Part shown: in pieces, positions 39,956-48,828 of the stretch
How the letters are laid out: every line of letters begins with the position of its first letter
Numbering within the stretch: position 1 is the stretch's first letter
NCBI RefSeq assembly: GCF_900114995.1
Contig: NZ_FOUX01000001.1
Coordinates: 496,001-560,000 of the forward strand
DNA from: Chitinophaga sp. YR627
GTDB lineage: Bacteria > Bacteroidota > Bacteroidia > Chitinophagales > Chitinophagaceae
Reading direction: 5' to 3'
Length of the DNA stretch: 64,000 nt
Program-made: the position numbers and the translations under genes
Notes under the pieces: generated by a model
Told to the model about the DNA's origin: nothing
Databases searched by the model: none
The model's input: only the letters and a program-made list of their open reading frames with translations

Positions 39956-42358
39956 TTATTTGACAATCCATTCATGAATACCGGATGCATTTTCTTTCGG
40001 AAGCTGTATTTCCAGCTTTAATGCGCTTGTTTTTACCGGTTCAAACTGTACGCTGTCATATTTGTCTTTCTGCACGGAATAAGGCGTTGTGTTCTTTACC
40101 GGGACCCATTGGTCACCCTGTTTGTACAGGATTCTCCAGGAGGCGGGGATACGGCAATCTCCAAACGGACTGTCATCATACCAATAGACCTCAGATCCGG
40201 ATACGGTGTATTCCTGGTCAAAGTCATACTGTACCCATTCCAGCGTGTTGTGTTTTGGCCACCAATGCAGGTACATGGAATTATTATCCTGTGAGTTCAG
40301 TGGTTGATACTGGTCATTCAGTGCGAGGTACATCCTTTTATTGGGTGTAGAGGCGCTTACTTTACTTTTGGAAGCGATGGTCGGCGCGGGTTTGGGTCTG
40401 GCGGCAGAGGCTTCGTATGGAATCCATACGGTCATTTCCGAAGGTCCCCGGTTCGCCCATGTATAATATGGAATAGCGGTGACCATCTGTGTGGTGCTGA
40501 TCAGCTGATCGGTGTTGAGTTGTCTGCTGGCGGACGTACCCTGCATCTCCAGTACGGTTACACCATTCAGCATCTCCGGTTTATAAACAGCAGTAACAGC
40601 GGCGTTTTTATCTACTACGATATTTTGTACGACAGCGTCTTTGTTGTCCGGCCCTTCAAGACAATACATAACAGGACCGCGTTGTAAAGCGAAGCGGTCT
40701 TTATCACTGGCAACCGCTGTATTGGCCAGTACTTTCTGTACCTGCATCGGGAATTCAAAACTGATCTTGTCTCCGGCTTTCCAGCTGCGTTGCAGTACGG
40801 CATATCCTTTTTCTGTTTTATAGGGAAGCGGTGTACCATTCAGGAGAATGACCAGCGGTTTTTGCGTGCTGCTGTCTGCATCAAAGTAGAGGTTGCCGGG
40901 AACGGGTTTGTCATTGGCCCATTCGGGTATGCGGATATGGAGTGCGAATGAGGTCGTTTTAGCAGGATTAACAGTGATCGCTACTTTACCATCCCAGGGA
41001 TAGTTCGTTTGCTGTACCAGCTGTATTTTGCCTGCGGGAAGTGTGATATTGGCGGTATTACCTACGAAGAGATTGACATAGAGGTCGTTTTTATTCTGTG
41101 CATATACATATCCTGGCATGGAAGGCAGGAAGCGTGTCATATTCGATATACAACAGGCGCATCCAAACCAGGCGCTGCGCTGATGCTGGCCCATGGACAT
41201 AAGCGGGTTAGGGTAGAAGAACCTGTCGCCGCTGAGCGAGACGCCTGACAGAAGTCCGTTATACAGTGTGCGTTCCAGTATATCGATATATTTCGCGTCC
41301 CCGTGCAGGAGGAACATTCTGCTGTTCCAGTATACGTTCGCGATAGACGCGCAGGTTTCCGCATAGGCGGACATATTGGGCAGATCGTATGGTTTACCAA
41401 AAGCTTCTCCGTTACCCGTAGCGCCGATACCTCCTGTGATATAGAGTTTCTTTTCCACTACATCGTCCCATATATCGTCTATTGCATGGAGGTATTGCTG
41501 ATCGCCGGTCAGCGCGGCTACATCCGCCATACCGGTGTACATGTAGGTGGCTCTTACGGCGTGGCCGACAGCCTCGTGCTGGTCCACTACTTTTTTATAG
41601 GACTGATTATATTCACCACTGTGTTTTTTGCCCGGACCACGTACATCGAGAAAGAATTTAGCAAGGTCGAGGTAGGATTTGTTACCGGTGACACGGTACA
41701 TTTTTGTCAGCCCTGTTTCAACGATCTGGTGACCGGGAAATCTTTCTTCTTTGCCAAAACCGAATGTCTGCACCAGCAGGTCTGCGTTTTTAACAGCGAT
41801 ATTCAGCAGGTTACGTTTGCCCGTTGCCTGATAATGTGCAACGGCGGCTTCAAAAAGATGGCCGGAGTTATATAGTTCATGACTGAGGTCTTCTTCCTCT
41901 TCCCATCTGCGGGTGCCGATCCAGGCATGCGGTTGTGAGGAATTGACCGTCCGGAAGGTGTAGAGGTAACCGTCTTTTTCCTGTGCAGCGTCAATGATAG
42001 CAATGAGTGTATCCAGGTATTTTTCCAGTGCGGGGTCTTTTTTCATCTGCAGACTATACGATGCGCCTTCGATCACTTTATAGACGTCTGTATCATCAAA
42101 AGTATATTCGGTCATTTTGTCGCCGGGCAGGGTATGTGCAGCACGTTTGAAATTATCTATTCTGCCTGTTTCCCGGCATTGCTCCAACGTATAGGGTATT
42201 GTTATGTCGGCATTTACGCGTATTTTTGGTGCCCAGAAATTATCTGTTACCTGTACCTGTGTGAAAGCAACCGGCTGAATGGGATAATCTTTTTTCAGCT
42301 GTCCCTGTACGAATGTACTGATGCCTGTCAGCGAAAGAATAACTGTGAATAATTTCAT
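39956..42358 (-). CDS. GH127 beta-L-arabinofuranosidase family protein with C-terminal binding domain
   Basis: An 800-aa secreted enzyme with signal peptide (MKLFTVILSLTGISTFVQGQ). The (alpha/alpha)6 domain carries the family's metal/nucleophile cluster: Glu334 and Cys336 in YAETCASIANVYW, Cys402-Cys403 in WFGCACCISNM, with the same ExC and CC pattern as HypBA1. A beta-sandwich and a C-terminal F5/8-like domain (WVQYDFDQEYTVSGSEVYWYDD) follow. It likely removes beta-L-arabinofuranose from plant glycoproteins or related sugars. It has 28 bp to the MBL gene downstream and no SusCD in its own transcript. Confidence 0.87.
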   Translation of the reverse strand: MKLFTVILSLTGISTFVQGQLKKDYPIQPVAFTQVQVTDNFWAPKIRVNADITIPYTLEQCRETGRIDNFKRAAHTLPGDKMTEYTFDDTDVYKVIEGASYSLQMKKDPALEKYLDTLIAIIDAAQEKDGYLYTFRTVNSSQPHAWIGTRRWEEEEDLSHELYNSGHLFEAAVAHYQATGKRNLLNIAVKNADLLVQTFGFGKEERFPGHQIVETGLTKMYRVTGNKSYLDLAKFFLDVRGPGKKHSGEYNQSYKKVVDQHEAVGHAVRATYMYTGMADVAALTGDQQYLHAIDDIWDDVVEKKLYITGGIGATGNGEAFGKPYDLPNMSAYAETCASIANVYWNSRMFLLHGDAKYIDILERTLYNGLLSGVSLSGDRFFYPNPLMSMGQHQRSAWFGCACCISNMTRFLPSMPGYVYAQNKNDLYVNLFVGNTANITLPAGKIQLVQQTNYPWDGKVAITVNPAKTTSFALHIRIPEWANDKPVPGNLYFDADSSTQKPLVILLNGTPLPYKTEKGYAVLQRSWKAGDKISFEFPMQVQKVLANTAVASDKDRFALQRGPVMYCLEGPDNKDAVVQNIVVDKNAAVTAVYKPEMLNGVTVLEMQGTSASRQLNTDQLISTTQMVTAIPYYTWANRGPSEMTVWIPYEASAARPKPAPTIASKSKVSASTPNKRMYLALNDQYQPLNSQDNNSMYLHWWPKHNTLEWVQYDFDQEYTVSGSEVYWYDDSPFGDCRIPASWRILYKQGDQWVPVKNTTPYSVQKDKYDSVQFEPVKTSALKLEIQLPKENASGIHEWIVK

Positions 42359-42484
42359 ATAGCGAGAATGAGTTTTGGCAATGGCTAAAGTTATACATTG
42401 CCGCGGAACACCATTTAAAATATATTAATCAGCATTAATCGGATTTTATCTGAAATCTTTATCCTTAAACTTTTGAAGTTACCC

Positions 42485-43921
42485 ATGAAGAAGAGATTTT
42501 TATTTTTGTCGGGGATGTTAGCCCTGCAGACATATTATGCGCATGCGCAAACGCAGCCTTCCTATAGTGCAACCGAGGCTACGACACAGACGGGAAACTA
42601 TCATTACAAACTTTTTAACGGATCGGGTGCCAATACAGCTTTGAGGTGGACCATTGGCATGATCGAGACGGAATCCGGCAGTAATAAGGGTTCAAATTTC
42701 CGGATATCCAGGATCGATGATAATGGAAACTGGATTGCGAGCGCGCTTGCGATTGACCGTTCCACTGGTCTGGTTGAAATGTATGGTGGTTTCCGTGCTA
42801 ATTCGACAGCTGCCGGTCAGCCGGCATTGACTGGCGCGGGTATTACCGGTACCGGTACTGGTATAGCGAATACTTCCGTTCTGGGGTTTTATGAATCAAA
42901 TGCCAAAACGCGGCAGGGAATGGTCGGAAAGTATGTCAATAATAGTAATGATATGTTCCTGGTATCTGAAATAGGAGGGATACGTTTGTCTCCTATGGGG
43001 GATGGCGCTGTCCATATATCAGGAAATGGTGTGAGGAACGTCATGGATTTCTATCAGGCGGAATACGGTGCGCCAACTGCCGAAACGAGAAGTATTGGTA
43101 CCAGGTTGGTACTACACAGCAGGGTTGCTGCGGGATCTCCTGCGACAGATTATGCATTGGGTCTCCAACTGGGTGCAACTGTCACCGGATGGTTTTCCGT
43201 TCCAAGTAATACAGAGACCCACTACTGGGATTTTTACGGCGGTACAGTGCCTGTAGTGAGACTGGATGGAGCAGGTAATATTACCACGAAAGGTACCCTT
43301 ACGCTGAACAACACGACGAGTAACCTGATCAAGTTTGCTCCGGGTGGTGTTGGTGCTCCTACTTTTAACACAAGAAGTCTCGGTACGAAGATCGTATTAC
43401 ATGATGCAGTCGGATCTGCTCCAACAAATATGGACTATGCGATCGGACTTGAAAGAGGCGCCACAACGTATGGATGGTTTGCGGTCCCCACAAATACAAC
43501 CGGTCATGGCTGGAATTTTTATGGCGGGACAACCCTGGTCGCGAATCTCGACGGCGTTGGTAACTTCAGTACAAGTGGCAATATGGTGGTAGGAAATACT
43601 ACAGCGCAGGTCACTATGAAGGTAAACGGAGAGATTTCCACCCGCAAGGTGAAAGTCACAACTACCGGATGGCCTGACTTCGTATTTACCGATGATTATA
43701 AATTACCTTCTCTTCAGGAGATCAGCAGATATATTAAGGAAAACCACCGTCTGCCAGGCGTACCAGCCGCTGCAGAAGTTGAAAAGAGTGGTCTTGATGT
43801 AGGCGAAATGCAGAAAACGATGATGGAAAAGATTGAACAGTTAACTTTGCACCTCATCAGACTGGACGAGGAGAACCGTCAGCTGAAAGAAGAACTTGAA
43901 AAATTGAAAGCATCGAAGTGA
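42485..43921 (+). CDS. Exported repeat-containing protein with C-terminal coiled coil
   Basis: A 478-aa protein with a signal peptide (MKKRFLFLSGMLALQTYYAHAQ). After a beta-rich first third, two tandem units of about 95 residues start at GAPT (residues ~195 and ~290) and share T-RS-GT---LH and GWF-VP-N--H-W-FYGGT. The C-terminus (LPSLQEISRYIKENHRLPGVPAAAEVEKSGLDVGEMQ and a coiled coil) is a tail seen in many Bacteroidota surface proteins, in the manner of trimeric tail-fibre or S74-type chaperone ends. Not recognised beyond that. Its stop overlaps the next gene (TGATG). Confidence 0.8.
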   Translation: MKKRFLFLSGMLALQTYYAHAQTQPSYSATEATTQTGNYHYKLFNGSGANTALRWTIGMIETESGSNKGSNFRISRIDDNGNWIASALAIDRSTGLVEMYGGFRANSTAAGQPALTGAGITGTGTGIANTSVLGFYESNAKTRQGMVGKYVNNSNDMFLVSEIGGIRLSPMGDGAVHISGNGVRNVMDFYQAEYGAPTAETRSIGTRLVLHSRVAAGSPATDYALGLQLGATVTGWFSVPSNTETHYWDFYGGTVPVVRLDGAGNITTKGTLTLNNTTSNLIKFAPGGVGAPTFNTRSLGTKIVLHDAVGSAPTNMDYAIGLERGATTYGWFAVPTNTTGHGWNFYGGTTLVANLDGVGNFSTSGNMVVGNTTAQVTMKVNGEISTRKVKVTTTGWPDFVFTDDYKLPSLQEISRYIKENHRLPGVPAAAEVEKSGLDVGEMQKTMMEKIEQLTLHLIRLDEENRQLKEELEKLKASK

Positions 43922-44559
43922 TGAGTGCAAGCGGACATCGTTATTTTGCTATTAACAAACCGTATAACATGGTCTCCCAGTTTATCAGTCCTGACAAGGT
44001 CCGGTTACTGGGAGATCTTGATTTTGACTTTCCTGAAGGCACACATGCCGTGGGCCGGCTGGACAATAATTCAGAAGGATTACTCCTGCTGACCACCAAT
44101 AAAAGGGTAACCCGCCTGCTTTTCGAAAGTGAACAACCCCATAAAAGAGCTTACCTGGTGATGGTGAAAAACATCGTCACCCAGGAAACGATCGAAAAGT
44201 TAAGACAGGGAGTCACCATCCGGATCAAGGGAGGCGTTGACTGGGTCACTACGCCCTGTGAAGCAGAGATCGTGGAAAAACCGGCTTATATTGCGCCACG
44301 TGAACATCACCCCGTAAAGGAATTTCTGCCCCATTCGTGGTTACTCATTACCCTCACAGAGGGAAAGTTCCACCAGGTGCGTAAGATGACCTCCGCTATC
44401 CATCACCATTGCGACCGTCTTATCCGCGTATCTATAGAAGATATGGAACTTGGGGATCTGCCACCGGGCGGTGTACGCGAAATTGAGGAAGAAACCTTCT
44501 TCCGTCTGCTGAAAATAGAGAACTGGCAACCGGAAGCGTCAATATTACCGCAGGAATGA
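43921..44559 (+). CDS. RluE-like rRNA pseudouridine synthase
   Basis: A 212-aa single-domain RsuA/RluB/E/F-family enzyme lacking an S4 RNA-binding domain, as RluE does. It begins RYFAINKPYNMVSQF, and the catalytic Asp is Asp48 in GRLDNNSEGLLLLT. Other family motifs are RAYLVMVKN and EGKFHQVRKMTSAI. By analogy it would modify 23S rRNA near U2457 (E. coli numbering). It starts one base into the stop codon of the upstream gene (TGATG), an unusual operon partner. A GTG at 43918 is a possible start one codon earlier. Confidence 0.9.
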   Translation: MSASGHRYFAINKPYNMVSQFISPDKVRLLGDLDFDFPEGTHAVGRLDNNSEGLLLLTTNKRVTRLLFESEQPHKRAYLVMVKNIVTQETIEKLRQGVTIRIKGGVDWVTTPCEAEIVEKPAYIAPREHHPVKEFLPHSWLLITLTEGKFHQVRKMTSAIHHHCDRLIRVSIEDMELGDLPPGGVREIEEETFFRLLKIENWQPEASILPQE

Positions 44560-44634
44560 GCAATATGCCATTAGTTTGCTGCTGAGATTCTTGGTATTTT
44601 GCCTGCTTCCATTATCATGCTTAAAGAATCTATT

Positions 44635-46953
44635 ATGTTTAAACCATTCAGGCTTACGGGCGCCGTATTATTCAGCGTATTGCTGGGTATTTCTGTTGCC
44701 CGTGCGCAGGAGGCGGACCCTGCACGTTATGCAATCGTCCCTTATCCTCAGCAACTGGTGCCTGCTACAGGCGACTTTGTCATTACTGCAAAGACCAGAC
44801 TGGTATTACCGTCCGACAAAACACTTTTCAGCAAAGAAGCAGCTCAGTTACAGGCACTGATCAAACAGGGGCTTGGACAGACACTGGCAGTTGCTGCAAA
44901 GGCAGGCAACGGTACGATCGTACTGAAACAGGACAGTCAGCTGGCAGGAGAAGAAGATTATACGCTGGAGGTAACGCCACAGCAGGTGATCATCGCCGCA
45001 AAAACACCTACGGGTATGTTCCGTGCGGTACAGACGGTGCGTCAGCTGATGCCGGCTACCATTGAGGGCGTTAAGAATGCAAAGCTGACGAAGATAGCGG
45101 TACCTGCGGTGAAGATCACAGACCATCCTGTGTATGGATGGCGTGGTATGCACCTGGATGTGTCCAGACACTTTTTCTCTGTAGACTATCTGAAAAAGTT
45201 CATCGACCTGCTTGCCCTGTACAAAATGAACAAGTTTCATATTCATCTTACCGATGATCAGGGCTGGCGTATCGAGATCAAGAAATATCCTTTACTGACA
45301 GAACAGGGCGCCTGGAGAGAATTCAATAACCAGGATTCTGTATGTATGGAGAAGGCAAAGACCAATCCGGATATGGCGATCGATCAATCCCATATCATCC
45401 AGAAGAACGGTAAGACGCTTTATGGCGGTTTCTATACCCAGGCACAGATGAAAGAGGTGATCGCTTATGCAGCGGCACGTCACATCGATATGATCCCTGA
45501 GATCGACATGCCGGGTCACATGATGGCAGCGATCAAGGCATACCCTTATCTGAGCTGCGAAGGTGGTTCTACCTGGGGCCCTTTGTTTACCACACCGATC
45601 TGTCCATGTAATGAGAAGACCTTTGAATTTGCAGAGAATGTTTATGCAGAGATCTTCGCTTTATTCCCTTCCGAATACGTGCATCTGGGCGCTGATGAAG
45701 TAGAAAAAAGCAGCTGGGCGAAATCTCCGCTTTGCGAAGGTGTGATGAAGGCGAATAACCTGAAGAACGTGGAAGAACTGCAAAGCTATTTTGTGAAGAG
45801 AATGGAGAAATTCTTCAACTCCAAAGGTAAAAAACTGATCGGCTGGGATGAGATCCTGGAAGGCGGTATCAGTGAAACCGCTATCCTGATGTATTGGCGT
45901 AGCTGGGTACCTGATGCACCCGTTAAGGCGGCAAAAAATGGTAACAAAGTGATCATGACGCCGGGTAATCCGCTGTATTTCGACGGTATTCCTGATCGTA
46001 ATTCCATCTCCAACGTATATCACTTCGATCCGGTACCAAAAGGACTAACGAAAGACGAAGCAGCGCATATCATTGGTGCGCAGGCAAATACCTGGACAGA
46101 ATGGATTCCTTCAGAAAAACGTGCTGATTTCATGATGTTCCCCCGTATGACTGCACTGGCAGAAGTACTCTGGACGCATCGTCAGGATTATGACAATTAT
46201 CTGCTCCGTTTGAACAAACAATACAAACGCCTGGATCAGCTGAAGGTACATTACCGTATGCCTGATCTGGATGGTTTTACAGATGATAACGTACTGGTAG
46301 GTAAGACGGTGCTGAAATTGCAGAAGCCGGCGCCGGAAATCAGCATCCGTTATACGACAGACGGCACAGTGCCGACTGTATCTTCTCCTGAATTACCGGA
46401 AGCGTTTATCGTACCAGGTCCTGGTACCATCAAACTGGCTTCTTTCAGTTCGTCCGGCAGCAGCAGTGATATCTATACGCTGAACTACCGTAAACAATCT
46501 TTCTTCCCTCCGGTGAATGTGGAAGGCTTACAAAGCGGCTTACAGGTACAGTATTTCGGCAGTTCTTATAAGAGTGTTACCAAACTTCCGGATACCGCAG
46601 ACAGCGTTGTAAATGTCAGCAATGCAATCATTCCGGAAGGCATGGGTAAAGGAGGTAAGGCTTTTGGTGCGAAACTGACAGGTTATATTGAAGCACCAGA
46701 AACAGCCATTTATAGCTTTTTCCTGACAGCAGATGATGGTGCGAACCTCTATATCGAGGGAGATAAGGTAGTGGATAACGATGGCTGGCATGCACCCGTG
46801 CAGAAGAGCGGCCAGGTTGCATTACAGAAAGGGTTACATCCGTTTGAACTGAAGTTTGTTGAGGGCGGCGGCGGATACACGCTGAAGCTGGAATACCGCG
46901 TGAATGGCGGTAAGATCCAGGCAGTACCGGATAGCTGGTTCAAAAGAAAATAA
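44635..46953 (+). CDS. GH20 beta-N-acetylhexosaminidase with C-terminal PA14 domain
   Basis: A ~772-aa secreted enzyme. Order: signal peptide (FRLTGAVLFSVLLGISVARAQ), GH20b N-terminal domain (residues ~25-160), GH20 TIM barrel with YGWRGMHLDVSRHFF, MIPEIDMPGHMMA and the catalytic Asp-Glu pair (Asp354-Glu355) in VHLGADEVEKSSW, a short Fn3/chitobiase-C-like segment (APEISIRYTTDGTVPTV), and a PA14-like domain at the end (YIEAPETAIYSFFLTADDGANLYIEG). It releases terminal GlcNAc/GalNAc from glycans. I chose the ATG at 44635; ATGs at 44617 and 44599 are upstream. It ends 17 bp before a shared terminator. Confidence 0.9.
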   Translation: MFKPFRLTGAVLFSVLLGISVARAQEADPARYAIVPYPQQLVPATGDFVITAKTRLVLPSDKTLFSKEAAQLQALIKQGLGQTLAVAAKAGNGTIVLKQDSQLAGEEDYTLEVTPQQVIIAAKTPTGMFRAVQTVRQLMPATIEGVKNAKLTKIAVPAVKITDHPVYGWRGMHLDVSRHFFSVDYLKKFIDLLALYKMNKFHIHLTDDQGWRIEIKKYPLLTEQGAWREFNNQDSVCMEKAKTNPDMAIDQSHIIQKNGKTLYGGFYTQAQMKEVIAYAAARHIDMIPEIDMPGHMMAAIKAYPYLSCEGGSTWGPLFTTPICPCNEKTFEFAENVYAEIFALFPSEYVHLGADEVEKSSWAKSPLCEGVMKANNLKNVEELQSYFVKRMEKFFNSKGKKLIGWDEILEGGISETAILMYWRSWVPDAPVKAAKNGNKVIMTPGNPLYFDGIPDRNSISNVYHFDPVPKGLTKDEAAHIIGAQANTWTEWIPSEKRADFMMFPRMTALAEVLWTHRQDYDNYLLRLNKQYKRLDQLKVHYRMPDLDGFTDDNVLVGKTVLKLQKPAPEISIRYTTDGTVPTVSSPELPEAFIVPGPGTIKLASFSSSGSSSDIYTLNYRKQSFFPPVNVEGLQSGLQVQYFGSSYKSVTKLPDTADSVVNVSNAIIPEGMGKGGKAFGAKLTGYIEAPETAIYSFFLTADDGANLYIEGDKVVDNDGWHAPVQKSGQVALQKGLHPFELKFVEGGGGYTLKLEYRVNGGKIQAVPDSWFKRK

Positions 46954-46970
46954 ACGAGCTGTATAATAGT

Positions 46971-47003
46971 AAAAAGCGGTCCGTCTCAGACGGACCGCTT
47001 TTT
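46971..47003. terminator. Bidirectional terminator between GH20 and SusD genes
   Basis: A 16-bp perfect inverted repeat (AAAAAGCGGTCCGTCT at 46971-46986, complement at 46988-47003), single-base centre, with T-runs on both strands. It ends both the GH20 transcript (plus) and the SusD transcript (minus), which converge here. Confidence 0.85.
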
Positions 47004-47008
47004 TTATT

Positions 47009-48817
47009 TTAATAATTCGGGTTCTGATAATAGCTGCCACCTTCCTGTAAGGTATTCAGGAACGCAGACGGGATCGGACGTACTTCATGCTGATTGTCGA
47101 TGAAATACTGTCCCACATCAGGATTCGTTGCCATGAGATAAGTTTTGTTCAGCTTCTTCGTCCGTTTAAGATCATAGAAACGTACATATTCTCCGCACAA
47201 CTCCCGCGCTCTTTCGTCGAGGATGGTCTGTATGTTGACGCTTCCCACCGGAATGGCGCCAGCCCTCGTTCTTATCTTATTGACGTATTGGAGGGCATTT
47301 CCGCCGCCAGCATACAGTTCTGCTTCTGCCGCGATCAGGTATACTTCTGACATGCGCATCATAAAGGTGGCATTCAGGTTACCATAGCGGTTGTTATTTG
47401 GATTATTGACGTAGTAGTTACTGCTGTTGTGTTTTGTCAGTGATGGATAGAAGCTGAAGAAGGGATTGGTGGTGGTGGTACCTCCGCCATCGAGCGGTCT
47501 GTTCACCTGGTTGTATTGCATCTTAACGGCTTTTGTACTGGCATCGTATACATCCGCAAAATCAACAACGAGGTAGGGTTGTGACAATTTGGTCGCTACC
47601 CTGGAACTATAATCGGGATCGTTGGGGTGAATGAACGCGATTCCGACATCTCCTGTATTGAGGGTGGTACCTGTACTGATATCATTACTCCGGTCAAATA
47701 TTTTCAGTGCAGCGTCTGTCCAGCTGTAAGTGGGTTTATTGACGGTCCATGAGGTCTGGAAGGACTTATGATAACGCGGGTCCAGTGAGCCGTCCTGTTG
47801 AACGAACAGGCCAAGGAGATAGGCGCTGGGCATGAATTGTCCGCCGGAACGACGGCCCCAGGTGGTATAGTCCGCACCTACCTGTTGCATGGCGCCGAAG
47901 TCAGTCACCACAGAATAGAACAGTTCATTGTTCATATTCATGTTCCAGGCGTTATTGCTGACACCTCCCACGACAAAGCGGTGCGACCACAGAGATTCCT
48001 TGTTGGTGTAGTTGTTGGTTTCCAGGAATACGTCGTCGAAGGTGGGATAGAGGTAGGTGTTGTATTTACTACCTCCGCTTTCGCAGTCATCGATCAGCAG
48101 TTTAGCTGTTTCCAGCGCTTTAGCAGCCATTGCTCTTGTTTCATCGTATTCGACGGTCTGGAGATAGGCGCGGGCCAGGAAGCCCATAGCGGCCTTCTTA
48201 GATGGCTTAGTAGTGCCATTGTCAACCGGTAACCATTTAGCGGCGAATTCCAGGTCCGGAATGATCAGCTGTTTATAGGTATCCAATGCGGATGTTCTGA
48301 CAGGATGCAGATCGATCGTAGCTGCCGGAACGGTGGTTAAGGTAATACCTCCGAATTGTTCTACCAGGTTGTAGTAGTACATGGCGCGCAGAAAGTAGGC
48401 TTCAGCTACGACCTTATTTCTTTCCTCTTCGGTGGTGAAGGGAGCGATAGTTGCATATTTGATCGCGGTATTGCAGGAGCCGATACCGTCATAGCAGGAG
48501 TTCCAGACGCCATTGCCGATGGTGAGATTGGAAGCAGCGCCAGCATTGTATTTAAAGAACTGAGACCAGGATATGCCATTCTTCTGATAGGTCCAGATAT
48601 CGGTGCCTGCTTCGCAGAACATCATCCATTGGTTGTAGCCGTATAACTGGCGTTCCATACCAAAGTAACAGTTATTGACAAGGTTTCTGTAGCCATCTAC
48701 AGAAGAAGCGGCAACGGATTCAATGGTGAATCCTGATGGATTGACCTCTTCCAGTGAACAGGATGTGATGCCTGTCAGGAGACTAAGCAGTAAAGCAGAT
48801 AATATATTGGTTCTCAT
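47009..48817 (-). CDS. SusD/RagB-family outer-membrane nutrient-binding lipoprotein
   Basis: A 602-aa lipoprotein with lipobox GITSC (Cys20). N-terminal SusD signature SLEEVNPSGFTIES, then TPR-like helices (VAEAYFLRAMYYYNLVEQFGGITLTTVP) typical for binding a SusC lid. The C-terminal RagB block has TFMMRMSEVYLIAAEAELYAGGG, then RTRAGAIPV. It pairs with the SusC-type receptor 11 bp upstream. Together they import an oligosaccharide across the outer membrane. Glycan not readable from sequence; GH20 and GH127 nearby suggest complex glycans. No lipoprotein partner or sensor is adjacent. Confidence 0.92.
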   Translation of the reverse strand: MRTNILSALLLSLLTGITSCSLEEVNPSGFTIESVAASSVDGYRNLVNNCYFGMERQLYGYNQWMMFCEAGTDIWTYQKNGISWSQFFKYNAGAASNLTIGNGVWNSCYDGIGSCNTAIKYATIAPFTTEEERNKVVAEAYFLRAMYYYNLVEQFGGITLTTVPAATIDLHPVRTSALDTYKQLIIPDLEFAAKWLPVDNGTTKPSKKAAMGFLARAYLQTVEYDETRAMAAKALETAKLLIDDCESGGSKYNTYLYPTFDDVFLETNNYTNKESLWSHRFVVGGVSNNAWNMNMNNELFYSVVTDFGAMQQVGADYTTWGRRSGGQFMPSAYLLGLFVQQDGSLDPRYHKSFQTSWTVNKPTYSWTDAALKIFDRSNDISTGTTLNTGDVGIAFIHPNDPDYSSRVATKLSQPYLVVDFADVYDASTKAVKMQYNQVNRPLDGGGTTTTNPFFSFYPSLTKHNSSNYYVNNPNNNRYGNLNATFMMRMSEVYLIAAEAELYAGGGNALQYVNKIRTRAGAIPVGSVNIQTILDERARELCGEYVRFYDLKRTKKLNKTYLMATNPDVGQYFIDNQHEVRPIPSAFLNTLQEGGSYYQNPNY

Positions 48818-48828
48818 GATTGCCAGGA

